A stretch of 10,426 nucleotides of DNA from Bacteroidales bacterium (GTDB taxonomy: Bacteria; Bacteroidota; Bacteroidia; Bacteroidales; VadinHA17): NCBI GenBank assembly GCA_030692905.1, contig JAUYBT010000047.1:1-10426 (forward strand), given 5' to 3'. Shown piece by piece: positions 1 to 6,518 of this stretch (positions are counted from its first letter, which is position 1; the number at the start of each line of letters is the position of its first letter). A program made the position numbers and the translations under genes. Below the pieces are notes generated by a model, which saw nothing but the letters and a program-made list of their open reading frames with translations, was not told where the DNA came from and ran no database searches.

Positions 1-415
1 CTGATTCGGCGACAACACCTGTAAATGCCGGGAAAATATTAAATGACAGAATGTAAACAAGAGCACCGCTTATCCCCCCGAGAAAATATACTGCCACAAG
101 CTTTCTCTGATCAAGATATTCAAGGAAGATTCTGCCAAACCAGTACAACCATAACATATTGAACAGGATATGCCAGATATCTTTATGTACGAACATGTAT
201 GTGATAATTGTCCATGGCCTTACAAGCAAAATTTTAAATGAAGATGGAACAGAAAAAAGGTTAAGAGCTTTCCCGGAAATTTCCGGATTATTAAGCAGGA
301 AGCTGATAGCAGCTACAATAGTAATAAGAATGAATACAACAATATTGATATATATAAGCCTGGTAAGGCTACTTCCATTCCTGAAAGTTTTCTTAATATC
401 GTCCCAGATTCCCAT
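1..415 (-). CDS. Rhomboid-family intramembrane protease, second of a pair (3' part cut by window edge)
   Basis: The frame opens with ATG at 415-413 and stays open for 138 codons to base 1, so the C-terminal half lies outside the window. The protein begins MGIWDDIKKTFRNG, has a hydrophobic segment at about residues 21-42, and then shows the rhomboid signature HxxxxHxxxN (H77, H82, N86) in HKDIWHILFN, followed by WFGRIFLEYL and a further membrane segment at about 107-125. Rhomboids are multi-spanning inner-membrane serine proteases that cut transmembrane helices of client proteins. The catalytic GxSG serine and the last histidine would lie beyond the edge, so activity cannot be judged. Its ATG shares one base with the TGA of the upstream rhomboid gene (TGATG, 413-417), which points to translational coupling. 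Family assignment is firm; the substrate is unknown. Confidence 0.9.
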   Translation of the reverse strand, partial: MGIWDDIKKTFRNGSSLTRLIYINIVVFILITIVAAISFLLNNPEISGKALNLFSVPSSFKILLVRPWTIITYMFVHKDIWHILFNMLWLYWFGRIFLEYLDQRKLVAVYFLGGISGALVYILSFNIFPAFTGVVAES

Positions 416-1158
416 CAATACAAAGTGTTAGTAGTTTTTCTCCAGTACCTTAGCAGAAGATAGCCGAATAACATACCTCCCAGGTGGGCAGCATGTGCAA
501 TATTGCCTCCTGATTGCGTTACAGCAAGATAAAGCTCAATTGCACCATAGATCATCACAAAATATTTTGCCTTGATTGGGATGGGGGGAATGAGGAGCAT
601 TAGCTGAGTGTTGGGGAAAAGAACTCCGAAAGCAAGCAGAACGCCAAATATTGCCCCGGAAGCTCCAACTGTAGGGGTATTTAGAAATATCTGAAGGCTT
701 TGCATAGCTGAATCCGAAAATACTTTTCCCTGGTTCAGCGTTGCTGTTCCTTCATCAAGAACAAGTTGCAGGTTTTCAGGACTGAGAGCTTGTGCTAAAT
801 GGTTGTACTGGAATGCAAGAACCGATTCATGTATCAAGGCCGCACCAAGCCCACAAACTATATAGTAAATGAAAAAACGCTTTGGCCCCCAAACATTTTC
901 CAGTACCTGACCGAATATATACAGAGCATACATATTGAAGAACAGATGCCAGAAATTGCCATGCATAAACATGTGGGTGACTATCTGCACAGGCATGAAT
1001 TGTTCTGATTTTGGGAAATAGAGCCCCAGTACACTGTTAAGATCAATTTCAAAAACGCTGTTTGCTGCATAAGAAGCTAAAAGCATTAATGCATTGATCA
1101 TAATGATATTCTTCACCACTGGGGGTAACCCGAAAAAGCCTCTGCTGAATCCGTTCAT
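415..1158 (-). CDS. Rhomboid-family intramembrane serine protease
   Basis: This 247-residue membrane protein has all the hallmarks of an active rhomboid protease. HGNFWHLFFN gives the HxxxxHxxxN motif (H66, H71, N75); TVGASGAIFG gives GxSG with the catalytic serine S167; and AHAAHLGGMLFG gives the HxxGxxxG helix with the catalytic histidine H225. Membrane segments are visible at about 16-33, 71-88, 95-110, 165-182, 185-212 and 220-237. Between residues 111 and 160 lies a polar, non-membrane stretch of about 50 residues (rich in Q, L, E, N) that makes the loop before the serine helix much longer than in E. coli GlpG. The gene begins 35 bases after the mutL stop and overlaps the next rhomboid start by one base, so the three are probably cotranscribed. 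No clear Shine-Dalgarno sequence precedes the ATG. The substrate cannot be inferred. Confidence 0.95.
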   Translation of the reverse strand: MNGFSRGFFGLPPVVKNIIMINALMLLASYAANSVFEIDLNSVLGLYFPKSEQFMPVQIVTHMFMHGNFWHLFFNMYALYIFGQVLENVWGPKRFFIYYIVCGLGAALIHESVLAFQYNHLAQALSPENLQLVLDEGTATLNQGKVFSDSAMQSLQIFLNTPTVGASGAIFGVLLAFGVLFPNTQLMLLIPPIPIKAKYFVMIYGAIELYLAVTQSGGNIAHAAHLGGMLFGYLLLRYWRKTTNTLY

Positions 1159-1193
1159 CTATATGTTTTTAAAACAGTTTTTGTCACTAAATT

Positions 1194-3002
1194 CTATTTA
1201 AATCTTTTATCAATTTTTTCAAGTGTAATAATGCTTATCACAGGCTTCCCCTTTGGAGAATAGTTTGGTGCCTGGCATGCGAAAAGGGTATCGAAAAGAT
1301 CCGCCATTTCACTCTGGCTCAACGCCTTTCCATAAAGAATAGCTGATGCTCCTGCCATGGCAGATGCAACCTTTTCTTTAGCTCCAGTTGAAGGATCGGC
1401 CTGGGTATTTTTATAGTCCTCGATTAAAATCTCAAGCATCTCAAGGGGGGTGGAAGAGTCACTTCCGGAGGGCCGTCCGTTGATTGTAATTATATTTTTC
1501 CCGGAATGTTGAATGCTAAATCCAAGCAACTCCAGTTCTCCTTCGATTTCTTTAAGAATATAGTAATCGGCAGGATTTAATTCTGCAGTTACAGGGAACA
1601 TATCGACCTGACTTACAGCACGGTTATTACTAAGACATTCGAGAAACCTCTCGTACAGGACCCTTTCGTGAGCCCTCTTCTGGTCAATCAGCATGAGACC
1701 CGATTTGACAGGACAGACAATATATTTATTTTTTATCTGGAAGAACTTCCTTTGTGACTCACTTATCTTTTCAAATTGTTCAGGATTATCATTTTCTTTT
1801 TCAAGTGCTGAATAGAGTTTTTCCCAGTTTGCAGTGTTTTCTCTCTCAAACCGCTCAACAAATCCGGACCTTTCAGGCATCCGCTCTTCGCCTTCAAATG
1901 GATTATACTGAGTATTGATCTCAATCTTAGGTGGTTCGGGTATGTGGTTCGAGGAACTCCTTACAGGGATATCTATCAGCGCTTCATTTTCAAAATCGAG
2001 TGACGGAACAATATTGAACCGGCCAAGAGCTTCCCGCACAGACGCCATAAGTATCTGCCATATTGATCTTTCGTCCTCAAACTTGATCTCGGTTTTTGTA
2101 GGATGAATATTTATATCAATCGAGGCCGGATCAGCCTCCATGAAAATGAAATATGAGGGTATAGCTTCAACCGGAAGTATATTCTGGTAAGCTTCAACAA
2201 CTGCCTTATGGAAATAGGGGTGTTTCATAAAGCGGTTATTCACAAAGAAGAACTGTTCACCGTATGTCCTTCGTGCATTCTCGGGTTTCCCGATAAATCC
2301 TTTTATGCTGATAAGGCTCGTCTCTGTCTCGAGAGTAATGAGATCCTGGTTGATCTGTTTTCCGAATACACCGATTATACGTTGTCTTAAGTTGCCTGCC
2401 ACAAGGTTGTAAATCTCACTATCGTTGTGATGAAGAGAAAACCTGATATCGGAATGAGCTATTACTATCTTCTGAAATTCATTTACTATATGTCTGATTT
2501 CGGTGTTATCCGATTTAAGGAATTTACGTCGTGCAGGGATATTAAAAAAAAGGTTTTTAACCGAAAAGCTTGAACCCACCGGACAGCTACAGGGCACCTG
2601 TGTTTCAACTTTTGAACCATTTATTACTACAAGTATTCCTGTATCGCTCTCTTCCCTGCGTGTTTTAAGCTCAACCATTGCGACAGCGGCAACAGAAGCA
2701 AGGGCCTCTCCCCTGAAGCCTTTTGTTGTAATGGCAAAAAGATCCTGGGCTGTTGTGATCTTTGAGGTGGCATGTCTCTCAAATGACAGTCTTGCATCGG
2801 TCTCAGACATACCGGCTCCATCATCAATTACCTGGATTAATGTCTTGCCGGAGTTTTTAATAATTACTCTTATGTTTTTTCCTCCGGCATCAACAGAATT
2901 TTCCATCAGTTCTTTTACTACAGAAGCCGGCCTTTGAATAACTTCTCCTGCAGCAATCTGGTTGGCTACCGAGTCGGGCAAAAGCTTTATTATATCAGGC
3001 AT
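1194..3002 (-). CDS. mutL: DNA mismatch repair protein MutL
   Basis: This 602-residue protein is the MutL of the MutS/MutL mismatch-repair pathway, which couples mismatch recognition by MutS to strand removal in the cytoplasm. The N-terminal GHKL ATPase is complete: SVANQIAAGEVIQRPASVVK, E31 and N35 in ELMENSVDAG (general base and Mg ligand positions), DDGAGM at 60-65, HATSK at 77-81 and GFRGEAL at 95-101. A transducer domain follows to about 330, then a poorly conserved linker (about 340-415) and the dimerisation domain. I chose the ATG at 3002; the in-frame TTG just before it gives one extra residue and is less likely. In the C-terminal domain the endonuclease signature is altered: D440-Q-K-R-A-H-E-R-V-L-Y-E451 keeps D, E and E but has K where the DQHA motif has H, and the last motif reads CQAPNYSPKGKP (576-587) instead of a CPHGRP-type site. 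It is followed by two rhomboid genes on the same strand. Confidence 0.97.
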   Translation of the reverse strand: MPDIIKLLPDSVANQIAAGEVIQRPASVVKELMENSVDAGGKNIRVIIKNSGKTLIQVIDDGAGMSETDARLSFERHATSKITTAQDLFAITTKGFRGEALASVAAVAMVELKTRREESDTGILVVINGSKVETQVPCSCPVGSSFSVKNLFFNIPARRKFLKSDNTEIRHIVNEFQKIVIAHSDIRFSLHHNDSEIYNLVAGNLRQRIIGVFGKQINQDLITLETETSLISIKGFIGKPENARRTYGEQFFFVNNRFMKHPYFHKAVVEAYQNILPVEAIPSYFIFMEADPASIDINIHPTKTEIKFEDERSIWQILMASVREALGRFNIVPSLDFENEALIDIPVRSSSNHIPEPPKIEINTQYNPFEGEERMPERSGFVERFERENTANWEKLYSALEKENDNPEQFEKISESQRKFFQIKNKYIVCPVKSGLMLIDQKRAHERVLYERFLECLSNNRAVSQVDMFPVTAELNPADYYILKEIEGELELLGFSIQHSGKNIITINGRPSGSDSSTPLEMLEILIEDYKNTQADPSTGAKEKVASAMAGASAILYGKALSQSEMADLFDTLFACQAPNYSPKGKPVISIITLEKIDKRFK

Positions 3003-3019
3003 CAAATGGATTTATTGCA

Positions 3020-3027
3020 CAAATATA
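3020..3027 (-). promoter_or_regulatory. Possible Bacteroidota -7 element for mutL
   Basis: Read on the minus strand these bases are TATATTTG, an exact match to the Bacteroidota primary-sigma -7 pattern TAnnTTTG. It lies 17 bases before the mutL ATG, which would leave a leader of about a dozen bases. I see no TTTG or TTG at the usual -33 distance, and the region is A+T-rich, so a chance match is possible. Confidence 0.3.
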
Positions 3028-3108
3028 TAAATAATTGGTACATGGCCTTTCTGAATCAATTGTGCCTTGCTATATAAGGATTATGATGATTATTAAAATT
3101 CAGATGAG

Positions 3109-3116
3109 TATCTTTG
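3109..3116 (+). promoter_or_regulatory. Possible Bacteroidota -7 element for the EEP hydrolase gene
   Basis: TATCTTTG matches the TAnnTTTG consensus exactly and ends 17 bases before the chosen ATG at 3134. If it is real, transcription starts only about ten bases before the ATG, which rules out the longer in-frame starts upstream (3035, 3104). No -33 TTTG is visible at the right spacing, so this rests on the -7 match alone. Confidence 0.3.
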
Positions 3117-3133
3117 ATAAAAATTATTGTATA

Positions 3134-4006
3134 ATGCAAAAGTTGCTTATCTATATTATTGTCATATTTTTCTTTGTTCTGACAGATTGTTCACACAAGT
3201 CAGAAAAAGATGCGATTAAAATTATGACATTAAATGTCAGGTACGATAACCCAAGGGACAGTATTAATGCCTGGCCCAACAGGGCAGCGCAGGTTTGTAA
3301 TTTTATAATAAAAGAAAAACCTGATATTCTTGGTATGCAGGAAGTTTTATGGCGTCAATATGAAGTTCTCGATTCTGTTCTGAAAGATTATACCTCAATC
3401 GGAGTAGGTCGCGATGATGGGACAAGGGCAGGGGAGATGAACCCGGTGTTTTTCAGGAAGGAGAGATTTGATATGGTAAGGACAATTACTTTCTGGCTTT
3501 CCAACACACCTGAGATTCCCGGATCGAGGGGTTGGGGAGCTTCGCTTCCGCGTATTGTAACATGGATGGAGCTTGTCGATAAAAATAACCATGAGCATTT
3601 TTTCTATTTTAATACACATTTTGCTCATGATTCAGATTCCGCACGGATTATGAGTTCAAAAATTCTTTTAAATGAGGTTAAAAAGATAGCAGAAGGATTC
3701 CCCTTCATTATTACCGGTGATTTCAACATGCTTCGTACCAGTGAAAGTTATGCAATACTAACGGGCCCCGCAGAGAGTGTCCCTTTATTAAAGGACTCCT
3801 ATACAATTTCCGAAAAAAGACCTTTAGGTCCGGCATATACGTTCAATGGTTTTTCTGATAAGCCGGGTACGGGAAGAATAGATTATATTTTCGTCAGGAA
3901 CGGCATGAAAGTACTCGATCACAGCACTGTAATTAAAAAGGAAAAAGGGATTTTCATCTCCGACCATTGGCCTGTAAAGTCTACAATATTAATAAAGGAT
4001 AATTAA
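3134..4006 (+). CDS. Secreted endonuclease/exonuclease/phosphatase (EEP) family hydrolase
   Basis: This 290-residue protein has the full EEP (DNase I/exonuclease III-like) fold signature: TLNVRYDN (N34), GMQEV with E70, NTHFAHDS with H162, TGDFN with D196 and N198, GRIDYIFV with D250, and ISDHWP with D277 and H278. These residues bind a divalent metal and cut phosphodiester or phosphomonoester bonds; the substrate may be nucleic acid, an inositol phosphate or a phospholipid and cannot be told apart here. I start it at the ATG at 3134, because the protein then begins with a charged residue, a hydrophobic stretch (about 4-17) and a cysteine at 19, i.e. an export signal. In-frame starts upstream (TTG at 3035, ATG at 3104) would bury that signal. 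The cysteine suggests a lipoprotein, but the box LTDC has aspartate at -1, which is atypical for signal peptidase II. The gene diverges from mutL, and its TAA overlaps the stop of the convergent permease gene. Confidence 0.9.
   Translation: MQKLLIYIIVIFFFVLTDCSHKSEKDAIKIMTLNVRYDNPRDSINAWPNRAAQVCNFIIKEKPDILGMQEVLWRQYEVLDSVLKDYTSIGVGRDDGTRAGEMNPVFFRKERFDMVRTITFWLSNTPEIPGSRGWGASLPRIVTWMELVDKNNHEHFFYFNTHFAHDSDSARIMSSKILLNEVKKIAEGFPFIITGDFNMLRTSESYAILTGPAESVPLLKDSYTISEKRPLGPAYTFNGFSDKPGTGRIDYIFVRNGMKVLDHSTVIKKEKGIFISDHWPVKSTILIKDN
4003..4006. other. Shared convergent stop palindrome TTAA
   Basis: The plus-strand hydrolase gene ends with TAA at 4004-4006, and the minus-strand permease gene ends with TAA reading 4005-4003. 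The four-base palindrome TTAA therefore serves both stops. No hairpin terminator lies between the two genes, so their transcripts probably overlap at the 3' ends. Confidence 0.9.
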
Positions 4007-5121
4007 GCTGTTTTCCGGTAACGTCTTACTGCAAGTGCTGAAAAACAAATTGCAATTACTGCCAGAGAATACAGTTCCCTGCTGATGTCATGAATTGTAG
4101 ATCCTTTCAGCATTACCATCCTGTTTATCCGCATCAGGTAGGCGACAGGATTGATCAGGTTGAAGTCCTGTGCCCACACGGGCATACTTTCATAAGGGGT
4201 GAAGATTCCGCTCATCAGGATAAAGATTATCATGCAGAAGAAAGCGATAAACATGTATTGCTGCTGTGTTCCTGAAAATGTTGAAATGAAAAGAGCCAAT
4301 CCGAGTACGGCGATCAGAAAAAGTGATGCACAAAAAAACATAAGTAAGATACTTCCTTCAAAAGGGATGTTAAAAGCCAGTTTGCCTATCACTAAACCAA
4401 GTGCAAGATCTATCAGTCCTATTAGCAGAAACGGCACCATCTTGGCAATTATGAAATGATATTTTCTAACAGGAGTAACGTTTATCTGCTCGATTGTTCC
4501 TATCTCTTTTTCCCTTACCATATTTAATCCGGCAAGAAGGAACCCTATCGCTGTAACAAGTATCACAAGTATACCCGGGAGCATGTAATATTTATAATTT
4601 AGCATCTCATTATACCAATACCTGTTGGTAATCTGTATCTGTGGCAGTGGAACCAATGGATTGGTGCTGATATTTTCTGTGATAAGATCCATATTATAAT
4701 CGCGGATAATTCCATTAAGATAAGCCCACGAAAGCGGTGCAGTTGAGGCATTTATGGCATCAATGGTTGCAAGGAGTTTTGCGGGATTCGCATTTCCTAT
4801 ATCCCTTCCAAAGCCTGAGGGTATCTGAAGTATTACGCTGCATTTGTTGCGATGGAGCAGGCTGTTGGCCTCACTTTCGGAAAAGGTCGAAAAAGATACT
4901 TTGAAAAATGTAGAACCTTCAAGCTTGCTTATCAGCCCTCTCGATTCAGAGGTCATATCTCTATCAATAATACCAAGCTTTACATTCTTTATCTCAAATG
5001 TTATTGCCGGGACCAGTATCAGCATCTGAACAATCGGAACAGCAAAAATTGCTTTCGAAATAAATTTATTACGGAAGATCTGAATAAACTCTTTTCTTAT
5101 AAGGTATAATATTGTCCTCAT
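4003..5121 (-). CDS. ABC-2 type export permease (YbhR-like)
   Basis: This 372-residue inner-membrane protein has the ABC2_membrane_3 architecture. It has an N-terminal cytoplasmic amphipathic start (LIRKEFIQIFRNKF), a first membrane helix at about 22-42, a periplasmic domain of about 135 residues (43-178), and then five helices at about 180-200, 224-247, 257-281, 289-308 and 350-366. The conserved cytoplasmic loop NMVREKEIGTIEQINVTPVR (200-219) is the family coupling-helix region that contacts the ATPase. It is the last gene of the operon and resembles the other permease in layout but not closely in sequence, so the two probably pair as a heterodimer, as YbhS and YbhR do in E. coli. The ATG at 5121 is preceded by a fairly good AAAGGAG 10 bases upstream. 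Substrate unknown. Confidence 0.93.
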   Translation of the reverse strand: MRTILYLIRKEFIQIFRNKFISKAIFAVPIVQMLILVPAITFEIKNVKLGIIDRDMTSESRGLISKLEGSTFFKVSFSTFSESEANSLLHRNKCSVILQIPSGFGRDIGNANPAKLLATIDAINASTAPLSWAYLNGIIRDYNMDLITENISTNPLVPLPQIQITNRYWYNEMLNYKYYMLPGILVILVTAIGFLLAGLNMVREKEIGTIEQINVTPVRKYHFIIAKMVPFLLIGLIDLALGLVIGKLAFNIPFEGSILLMFFCASLFLIAVLGLALFISTFSGTQQQYMFIAFFCMIIFILMSGIFTPYESMPVWAQDFNLINPVAYLMRINRMVMLKGSTIHDISRELYSLAVIAICFSALAVRRYRKTA

Positions 5122-5131
5122 TTCACAATTT

Positions 5132-5138
5132 CTCCTTT
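5132..5138 (-). promoter_or_regulatory. Shine-Dalgarno-like sequence of the second permease gene
   Basis: On the minus strand this reads AAAGGAG, ten bases before the ATG at 5121-5119. It is the clearest Shine-Dalgarno-like match I found before a start here; most other genes in the window show no clear one, as is common in Bacteroidota. The gene is separated from its upstream neighbour by 131 bases, so independent ribosome loading would make sense. Confidence 0.4.
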
Positions 5139-5154
5139 AACCTTTTAACTTTTA
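5135..5154. repeat. Short degenerate TTTTAAC heptamer run
   Basis: The plus strand reads CTTTAAC, CTTTTAAC, then TTTTATT, i.e. two to three imperfect tandem heptamers. It forms part of the low-complexity filling of the gap between the two permease genes and overlaps the Shine-Dalgarno-like site. No function is evident. Confidence 0.4.
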
Positions 5155-5204
5155 TTATAAGGCTCACGACTCTCGGCCCAGGGGAAATCCAATTCTTTTC
5201 TTCC

Positions 5205-5232
5205 TTGTGTCGAGTGTCTTGTGTCGTGTGTC
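5205..5232. repeat. Tandem 14-bp direct repeat between the two permease genes
   Basis: Two adjacent 14-base units, TTGTGTCGAGTGTC and TTGTGTCGTGTGTC, differ at a single position. They sit in the 131-base gap between the permease genes. A word of similar composition (CACGACTCTCGG, 5166-5177) lies nearby. Slipped-strand duplication is the simplest origin. There are only two units and no spacers, so it is not a CRISPR. Confidence 0.75.
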
Positions 5233-5252
5233 CTTTCCTTCTCTTCTTCATT

Positions 5253-6362
5253 TTATTCAAGTCTGATTTTAAACTTCCGAACGCTCAACCCGATAAAAAA
5301 CAGTGTCATAACTATCAGGATAAGTGTCTCTTTCCATATATACATCAACCCTGTCCCCTTTATCATAATGTTTTTAATTATTACTATAAAATATCTGGGT
5401 GGCAATATCATACTTACATAATCATAAACTTTTGGCATGTTTTCAATCGGGAAGATAAACCCCGATAGCAGAATGGTAGGTAACATCAGTCCTAAAAGCG
5501 AGATAAAGATCGCCTGCTGCATGTTCTTCGATACAGTTGAGATTAATATTCCCAGGGTTAAGCTCATTAAAATATAAAGCATACATTCAGCAAGCAGAAG
5601 TATAATGCTTCCTTTCACAGGGAGCCCGAATACTAACCACGATAATGCAAGGATGAGAAGAACATTGATAAAAGAAAGTATAAAGTAGGGTATCACCTTT
5701 CCGAGTATTATCTGGATGGGCCGGAGAGGAGAGACCAGCAAAACCTCCATAGTCCCGAATTCTTTTTCACGTGTAATTGTAACAGAGGTCATCAACGCAC
5801 AAATGAGTATAAGGATAAGAGTAATTACTCCCGGGACAAACATAAAATGGCTTTTCAGATTCGGGTTATAGAACATTTTGACTTCAGGTTGAATCCGGAT
5901 TGAATTATTTAAAGCCGGTACTGCCAATTCCATTGTGAAATCATTAACAATTGCCATTGTATAATTTGTTACAAGAGTAGCAGTATTCGGTTCTGAACCA
6001 TCGGCAATTATGCTGAGTGAAGCTTTTCCTTCTCTTACCAGCTTTTTACCGAAATCCGCTTCAAAAATGATAACAGCCTTGGTTTTTCCCTTCTTAAAGA
6101 CCCTGTCGATATCGTTGTAATGCAGCAGGTTTTCGGTTCTTTTGAAAAATCCTGAAGAGATTATTTTATCTGTTAATTTCTGAGTTATTTCATCATGAGA
6201 TAAATCAAGAATAGCAATCCCGGCATTTTTAATATCCATACTTACTGCATAACCAAAGATCAGGATCTGGGCAGCCGGTATACCGAATAAGATAAAAAGT
6301 GTCCTGTAATCCCTGAAAATATGCAGGAACTCTTTTTTAACAAACCCCAGGAATCTCTTCAT
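5253..6362 (-). CDS. ABC-2 type export permease (YbhS-like)
   Basis: This 369-residue protein has the same plan as its downstream partner: an amphipathic N-terminus (VKKEFLHIFRDYR), a first helix at about 21-42, a periplasmic domain to about residue 172, and five further helices at about 174-194, 220-245, 252-275, 283-304 and 343-359. The cytoplasmic loop TITREKEFGTMEVLLVSPLR (195-214) matches the ABC-2 family consensus for the segment that engages the ATPase. GIPAAQILIFGYAVSMDIKN in the first helix is typical of YbhS/YhhJ-type exporters. Gaps of 130 bases before and 131 after separate it from its operon neighbours, both filled with repeats. It probably forms the membrane channel with the downstream permease. 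The start ATG at 6362 has no clear Shine-Dalgarno sequence. Confidence 0.93.
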   Translation of the reverse strand: MKRFLGFVKKEFLHIFRDYRTLFILFGIPAAQILIFGYAVSMDIKNAGIAILDLSHDEITQKLTDKIISSGFFKRTENLLHYNDIDRVFKKGKTKAVIIFEADFGKKLVREGKASLSIIADGSEPNTATLVTNYTMAIVNDFTMELAVPALNNSIRIQPEVKMFYNPNLKSHFMFVPGVITLILILICALMTSVTITREKEFGTMEVLLVSPLRPIQIILGKVIPYFILSFINVLLILALSWLVFGLPVKGSIILLLAECMLYILMSLTLGILISTVSKNMQQAIFISLLGLMLPTILLSGFIFPIENMPKVYDYVSMILPPRYFIVIIKNIMIKGTGLMYIWKETLILIVMTLFFIGLSVRKFKIRLE

Positions 6363-6426
6363 TTTACGTTAGTTATCTAACTTTTTTTACTCTGTTTTTA
6401 CACTTTCCTTACTTTTTTTAACTCTC

Positions 6427-6454
6427 CTCAACCCCTCCCCCAAGTGAGAGGGGC
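6427..6454 (+). repeat. GC-rich hairpin repeat, copy A
   Basis: The sequence begins with the head CTCAACCCC and can fold with CCCCTC (6432-6437) against GAGGGG (6448-6453), a 6-bp stem with a 10-base loop. Head and stem resemble copies at 6481-6518 (opposite orientation) and 9134-9172 (same orientation). It lies in the gap between the second ATPase and the first permease gene. It looks like a REP-type extragenic palindrome; the assignment rests on the shared CTCA-plus-C-run head and the following C/G stem. Confidence 0.65.
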
Positions 6455-6480
6455 ATATTTGATTAATATACTGTGCATTA

Positions 6481-6518
6481 CCCCCTTCTCTCCTAGGAGA
6501 AGGGGGCAGGGGGATGAG
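6481..6518 (-). repeat. GC-rich hairpin repeat, copy B, overlapping the 3' end of the ATPase gene
   Basis: Read on the minus strand it starts CTCATCCCCCTGCCCCC and continues into a perfect 10-bp stem, CCCCCTTCTC (6481-6490 on plus) against GAGAAGGGGG (6497-6506), with a 6-base loop at 6491-6496. The stop codon of the upstream ATPase gene (TAG, 6495-6493) lies in that loop. It points toward copy A 27 bases away, so the two form an inverted pair. No T-run follows on the minus strand, so it is not a standard terminator, although it could stabilise mRNA ends. Confidence 0.75.

Noticed and set aside
159..431. A 90-codon plus-strand open frame at the left edge
   Set aside because: It is antisense to the partial rhomboid gene, whose HxxxxHxxxN motif makes the minus-strand reading far more convincing.
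2503..2937. A 144-codon plus-strand open frame opposite mutL
   Set aside because: It lies wholly antisense to the conserved ATPase domain of MutL, and its translation shows no domain. It is a shadow of the mutL frame.
3035..3133. N-terminal extension of the EEP hydrolase from the TTG at 3035
   Set aside because: The extension would place 33 residues before an evident export signal and would include the candidate -7 element. The ATG at 3134 gives a normal signal sequence.
1..4006. A defence or other novel multigene system made of mutL, rhomboids and the EEP hydrolase
   Set aside because: MutL is a housekeeping repair protein, the hydrolase carries an export signal and diverges from the others, and no toxin, sensor or recombinase is nearby.
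5205..5232. Possible CRISPR-like repeat
   Set aside because: There are only two directly adjacent 14-base units with no spacers and no cas gene nearby.
5112..5468. A 118-codon plus-strand open frame across the permease junction
   Set aside because: It covers the intergenic gap and the antisense of the upstream permease's 3' end. Its translation is low-complexity with no recognisable domain.
6481..6506. Rho-independent terminator after the second ATPase gene
   Set aside because: The stem is strong, but no T-run follows it on the minus strand and the operon continues with two permeases that the pump needs. A repeat element explains it better.
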